Shown one piece after another: positions 13,401 through 14,660 of a stretch of 14,660 nucleotides of DNA. The stretch is from JBBRXJ01 sp038248505 (GTDB lineage: Bacteria; Bacteroidota; Bacteroidia; Bacteroidales; JBBRXJ01). Under the pieces are notes generated by a model. The model searched no databases. It had not been told where the DNA came from and saw only the letters and a list, made by a program, of their open reading frames with translations. Position 1 is the stretch's first letter; every line of letters starts with the position of its first letter. The stretch spans positions 1-14,660 of the forward strand of contig JBBRXJ010000085.1 of the NCBI GenBank assembly GCA_038248505.1, written 5' to 3'. A program made the position numbers and the translations under genes.

Positions 13401-14660
13401 AATCGGTATTTAAAACCAGTTGGGCAATGAATGGTTTACGTTTAACACCAAACGGAACCAACGATTCATGGTTGGCTGTATGGTATCAAGATGTTTGGAA
13501 TCACTCTCAGCAAGACACTTTGGAACCACGCGAATATGTGAGTCAGCCAGTAATGCCTGAGAATTGTATGCAGATGAGAGTTGATTTCCTAGCCGATAAA
13601 ACGGATGTATGTGTGAATGAAGATTTAGTAATTACCAATGCATCAACGGGCGATTCATGTTGTTATTACTGGGATTTTGGAGGCGATGCCTCTTTGTTTC
13701 CTGGAACGGGTGGTAAGGGTCCGCATACCATAAGATATTCTACTCCTGGTTTTAAAAAGCTTTACATGGCAATGACTGATAGTTGTCAGAACCGTCAGTA
13801 TCTCGAAAAATACGACTATATAAATGTAGCATCGGCTTCAAAAACATTAACATCAATTATCGGTTCTGATTTAGTTTGCGCCGGTACCTCCACCTTTTTT
13901 AAAACCGATTATGATGTGGGTATTGAAGCTTATGAGTGGACATTACCCGCTGGTAGTACCATTATGCAAGGTTCAGGTACCAGTGAAATTATGGTTGTGT
14001 TAGGTAATGTTGCTGGCAATGTAACTGTACGTGGTAAATATGCCTGTGGCTACACCAACACATTAACAAAGGCAGTAGCCATTAGAGCTTTTGATGAGCA
14101 GGGTGTTTTATTGGTAGTAGGAGAGGATACACCTCTTTCTGTTCCAGATGATACTTTGCGATTATTCATTATTGGTAAGGGTTATACGCCATGGGTTCGC
14201 AACGATGATGCTATTTTAATAACAGATAATCTTTGCGTAAACACCGTTGTTATTTCTGGTTCTGCAGATGAGGGAAAAGTAGAATATAAATTCAGAGATA
14301 TAAATAACTCGGTTATTGTGATGAATGGTAATTCGCTTCCATATATGGGAATGACAGGTTCTACAGAGAGTTTTGATTTTGGACGAACCAACGATTTAAG
14401 TGTAAATGTTACAAATAACACTCATGATTTAGGTAAGCTCCTTACTCTCGGCTCTGTTGCTGTTTATACAGGATCCGGTGCTGATACCTTAAGATATGCT
14501 ATTGATTGTGGTAATACTACCGCGCCATATTTTAATACTACGGAGGGTATCACTTATCAAACCGATCAGTATTTTGTAGGTGGAAATCCTTTTACCAATC
14601 CTAATCCTATTGCCAATACCACTGAAGATCCATTATATCAGTCGGTACGTAACCATCAAG
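10406..14660 (+). CDS. Large secreted multidomain surface protein with PKD and malectin-like domains (3' end outside window)
   Basis: One uninterrupted frame from ATG 10406 to the window edge gives at least 1418 residues. The N-terminus has a long polar start and a hydrophobic stretch WLIIILIFVCYISAKA before Q35, a signal peptide; Met15 (10448) would give a more usual signal length. Residues about 36-1050 are beta-rich with many Trp, Gly and Cys, and read like propeller or sandwich repeats (GIYQWQGSNW, YVTGSASYQIMG), but I recognise no family. Residues about 1059-1142 form a PKD domain (YYWDFGGDA, then a YSTPGFKKLYMAMTDS ending). About 1147-1227 is a PKD-like domain (AYEWTLPAGS, VTVRGKYACG). 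About 1228-1360 is unassigned (VVISGSADEGKVEYKF). From about 1363, LRYAIDCGN, then YFNTTEGITYQTDQYFVGG and DPLYQSVR, is the start of a malectin-like carbohydrate-binding domain. Such proteins in Bacteroidota normally end in a T9SS sorting domain, expected beyond the window. Adhesion or polysaccharide binding is the likely role; no catalytic motif was seen. Confidence 0.88.
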   Translation, partial: MKTFTTTNKIKQNKMSPSWLIIILIFVCYISAKAQPTALDHWYKTNDGFAKCTQIGETGGEATWYRDNFNVDQLVYKQGELYAWITYTIPDPAHIGNFACDSNCDKHPEFNEIGCSSGLFRHSMVENKWYRVANAYPSAYGYYQLFTNGKDIIGLANYGMIYMFDPTQPTGWRAITPIPFTNKQFNRITGNTQAGFGSTPLRSFMGDTLFFAVLDESGCAGKTAQKKAEQGIIKFNVYTGTLSYDSIGALPGDWLCTQFTCGGDRAAPYDGTSQCWDGDHFANYQFADHIGGRYSLFVSYRDALDVDSCWNLGFRRGEYNSVRVVWTWDPVLKKWFNISQGPDWRNLTPSACTGDNGMYPSWDKKRFFLSLQQGIYQWQGSNWKYEVVGGSYNTGPVIPVYDPSDPQNNTTFYINNRSGVEMIDYANRIVLGKNSDMGAQGSCVFNNIRTVQTPDNGKTLYIVYKGMKYDNKCDWDGCAGAQLGIYWLQPDPQKEATTINLHLESGTYIGGNAGAENKAVGVGVGTNYRVFVAGNYDYNITGKWRTAGFNATGASANHTKTSWAAYSSSGKILGLNRFGDTIVHVFTMGNNIVDYEIQNFGEMRMVVSGDWGVTVIDSTGKNIIWTKTMAQLTAMGLETDKLGTDICLVDIDDNGDVVVARGTRAGGNQGSRNGSVFGGYTTTPENRIGFMVLRASDGAAMCQQQVMGGPKGFKDITIRNDTVFALAQVQVNFAADPDVVSPSCKDIGGYAGQPIQQPLLRAYRIVNVGTPLTEIWSSWAFPEYELYADQADAMPRKLNVGKDGKLYFLGETAGGNSVYRWNGKTTPAKEFQAGRGCTAPSKAIQYDFYNSVYNTGPAHICFVATIDSRTGFVERGQYIIPRLTSGLSNAFRISEGYVHSDQKGYVYVTGSASYQIMGRDMMHVNGQLLGDYAGGDMSIFISNPDYSARTFWGAFNKDNLAQGVVNSIGIRDNIIAAYGTSSAGAQFTGATHFDPTLNKSVFKTSWAMNGLRLTPNGTNDSWLAVWYQDVWNHSQQDTLEPREYVSQPVMPENCMQMRVDFLADKTDVCVNEDLVITNASTGDSCCYYWDFGGDASLFPGTGGKGPHTIRYSTPGFKKLYMAMTDSCQNRQYLEKYDYINVASASKTLTSIIGSDLVCAGTSTFFKTDYDVGIEAYEWTLPAGSTIMQGSGTSEIMVVLGNVAGNVTVRGKYACGYTNTLTKAVAIRAFDEQGVLLVVGEDTPLSVPDDTLRLFIIGKGYTPWVRNDDAILITDNLCVNTVVISGSADEGKVEYKFRDINNSVIVMNGNSLPYMGMTGSTESFDFGRTNDLSVNVTNNTHDLGKLLTLGSVAVYTGSGADTLRYAIDCGNTTAPYFNTTEGITYQTDQYFVGGNPFTNPNPIANTTEDPLYQSVRNHQ

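Overview
The window looks like a chromosomal accessory region of an AT-rich member of the Bacteroidota. Two secreted proteins end in type IX secretion (T9SS) C-terminal sorting domains, and there are two lipoproteins of SusD-era pectinase style. Short four-helix-bundle and RhuM remnants are present, translation starts lack clear Shine-Dalgarno sequences, and the intergenic palindromes are of a kind common in this phylum. The species cannot be named from the sequence.

Left part (1-6706): a carbohydrate-oriented locus. On the minus strand are a T9SS-exported beta-rich surface protein with an autotransporter-type strand repeat (152-1771) and a second T9SS-sorted secreted protein, split in two by an in-frame TAA (1862-3073). 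Diverging from the latter, across only 36 bases, is a plus-strand set: a GH28-like lipoprotein, a YhcH/YjgK/YiaL (DUF386) sugar-handling protein, and a second paralogous GH28-like lipoprotein. Both GH28 proteins keep the three catalytic aspartates with the usual 21-residue spacing. They lack the GHG and RIK substrate-binding motifs of classical polygalacturonases, so the true substrate is uncertain.

Middle (6707-7534): a gene graveyard. A frameshifted 23S-rRNA-intervening-sequence-type four-helix-bundle gene runs in frame into an internally deleted, truncated RhuM-type gene, which in turn runs into a REP-like palindrome. The resulting open frame could be mistaken for one novel protein. Next comes an intact two-gene unit (7535-9520): an AIM24/TIGR00266 protein and a phospholipase-D/cardiolipin-synthase-like enzyme, 12 bases apart.

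Right part: an 885-base non-coding stretch (9521-10405) packed with palindromes and repeats. It holds a second copy of the 30-base REP-like element found before the AIM24 gene, a strong 14-bp hairpin, and a 75-base element present twice. From 10406 to the window edge a single open frame encodes at least 1418 residues of a secreted, multidomain surface protein. It has a beta-rich N-terminal region, a PKD domain, a PKD-like domain, an unassigned domain, and the start of a malectin-like carbohydrate-binding domain. Its C-terminus, probably with a T9SS sorting signal, lies beyond the window.

No complete new system was proven. The most promising items are the GH28-DUF386-GH28 cassette with altered active-site motifs, the giant PKD/malectin protein, and the REP-like repeats around the AIM24-PLD pair.
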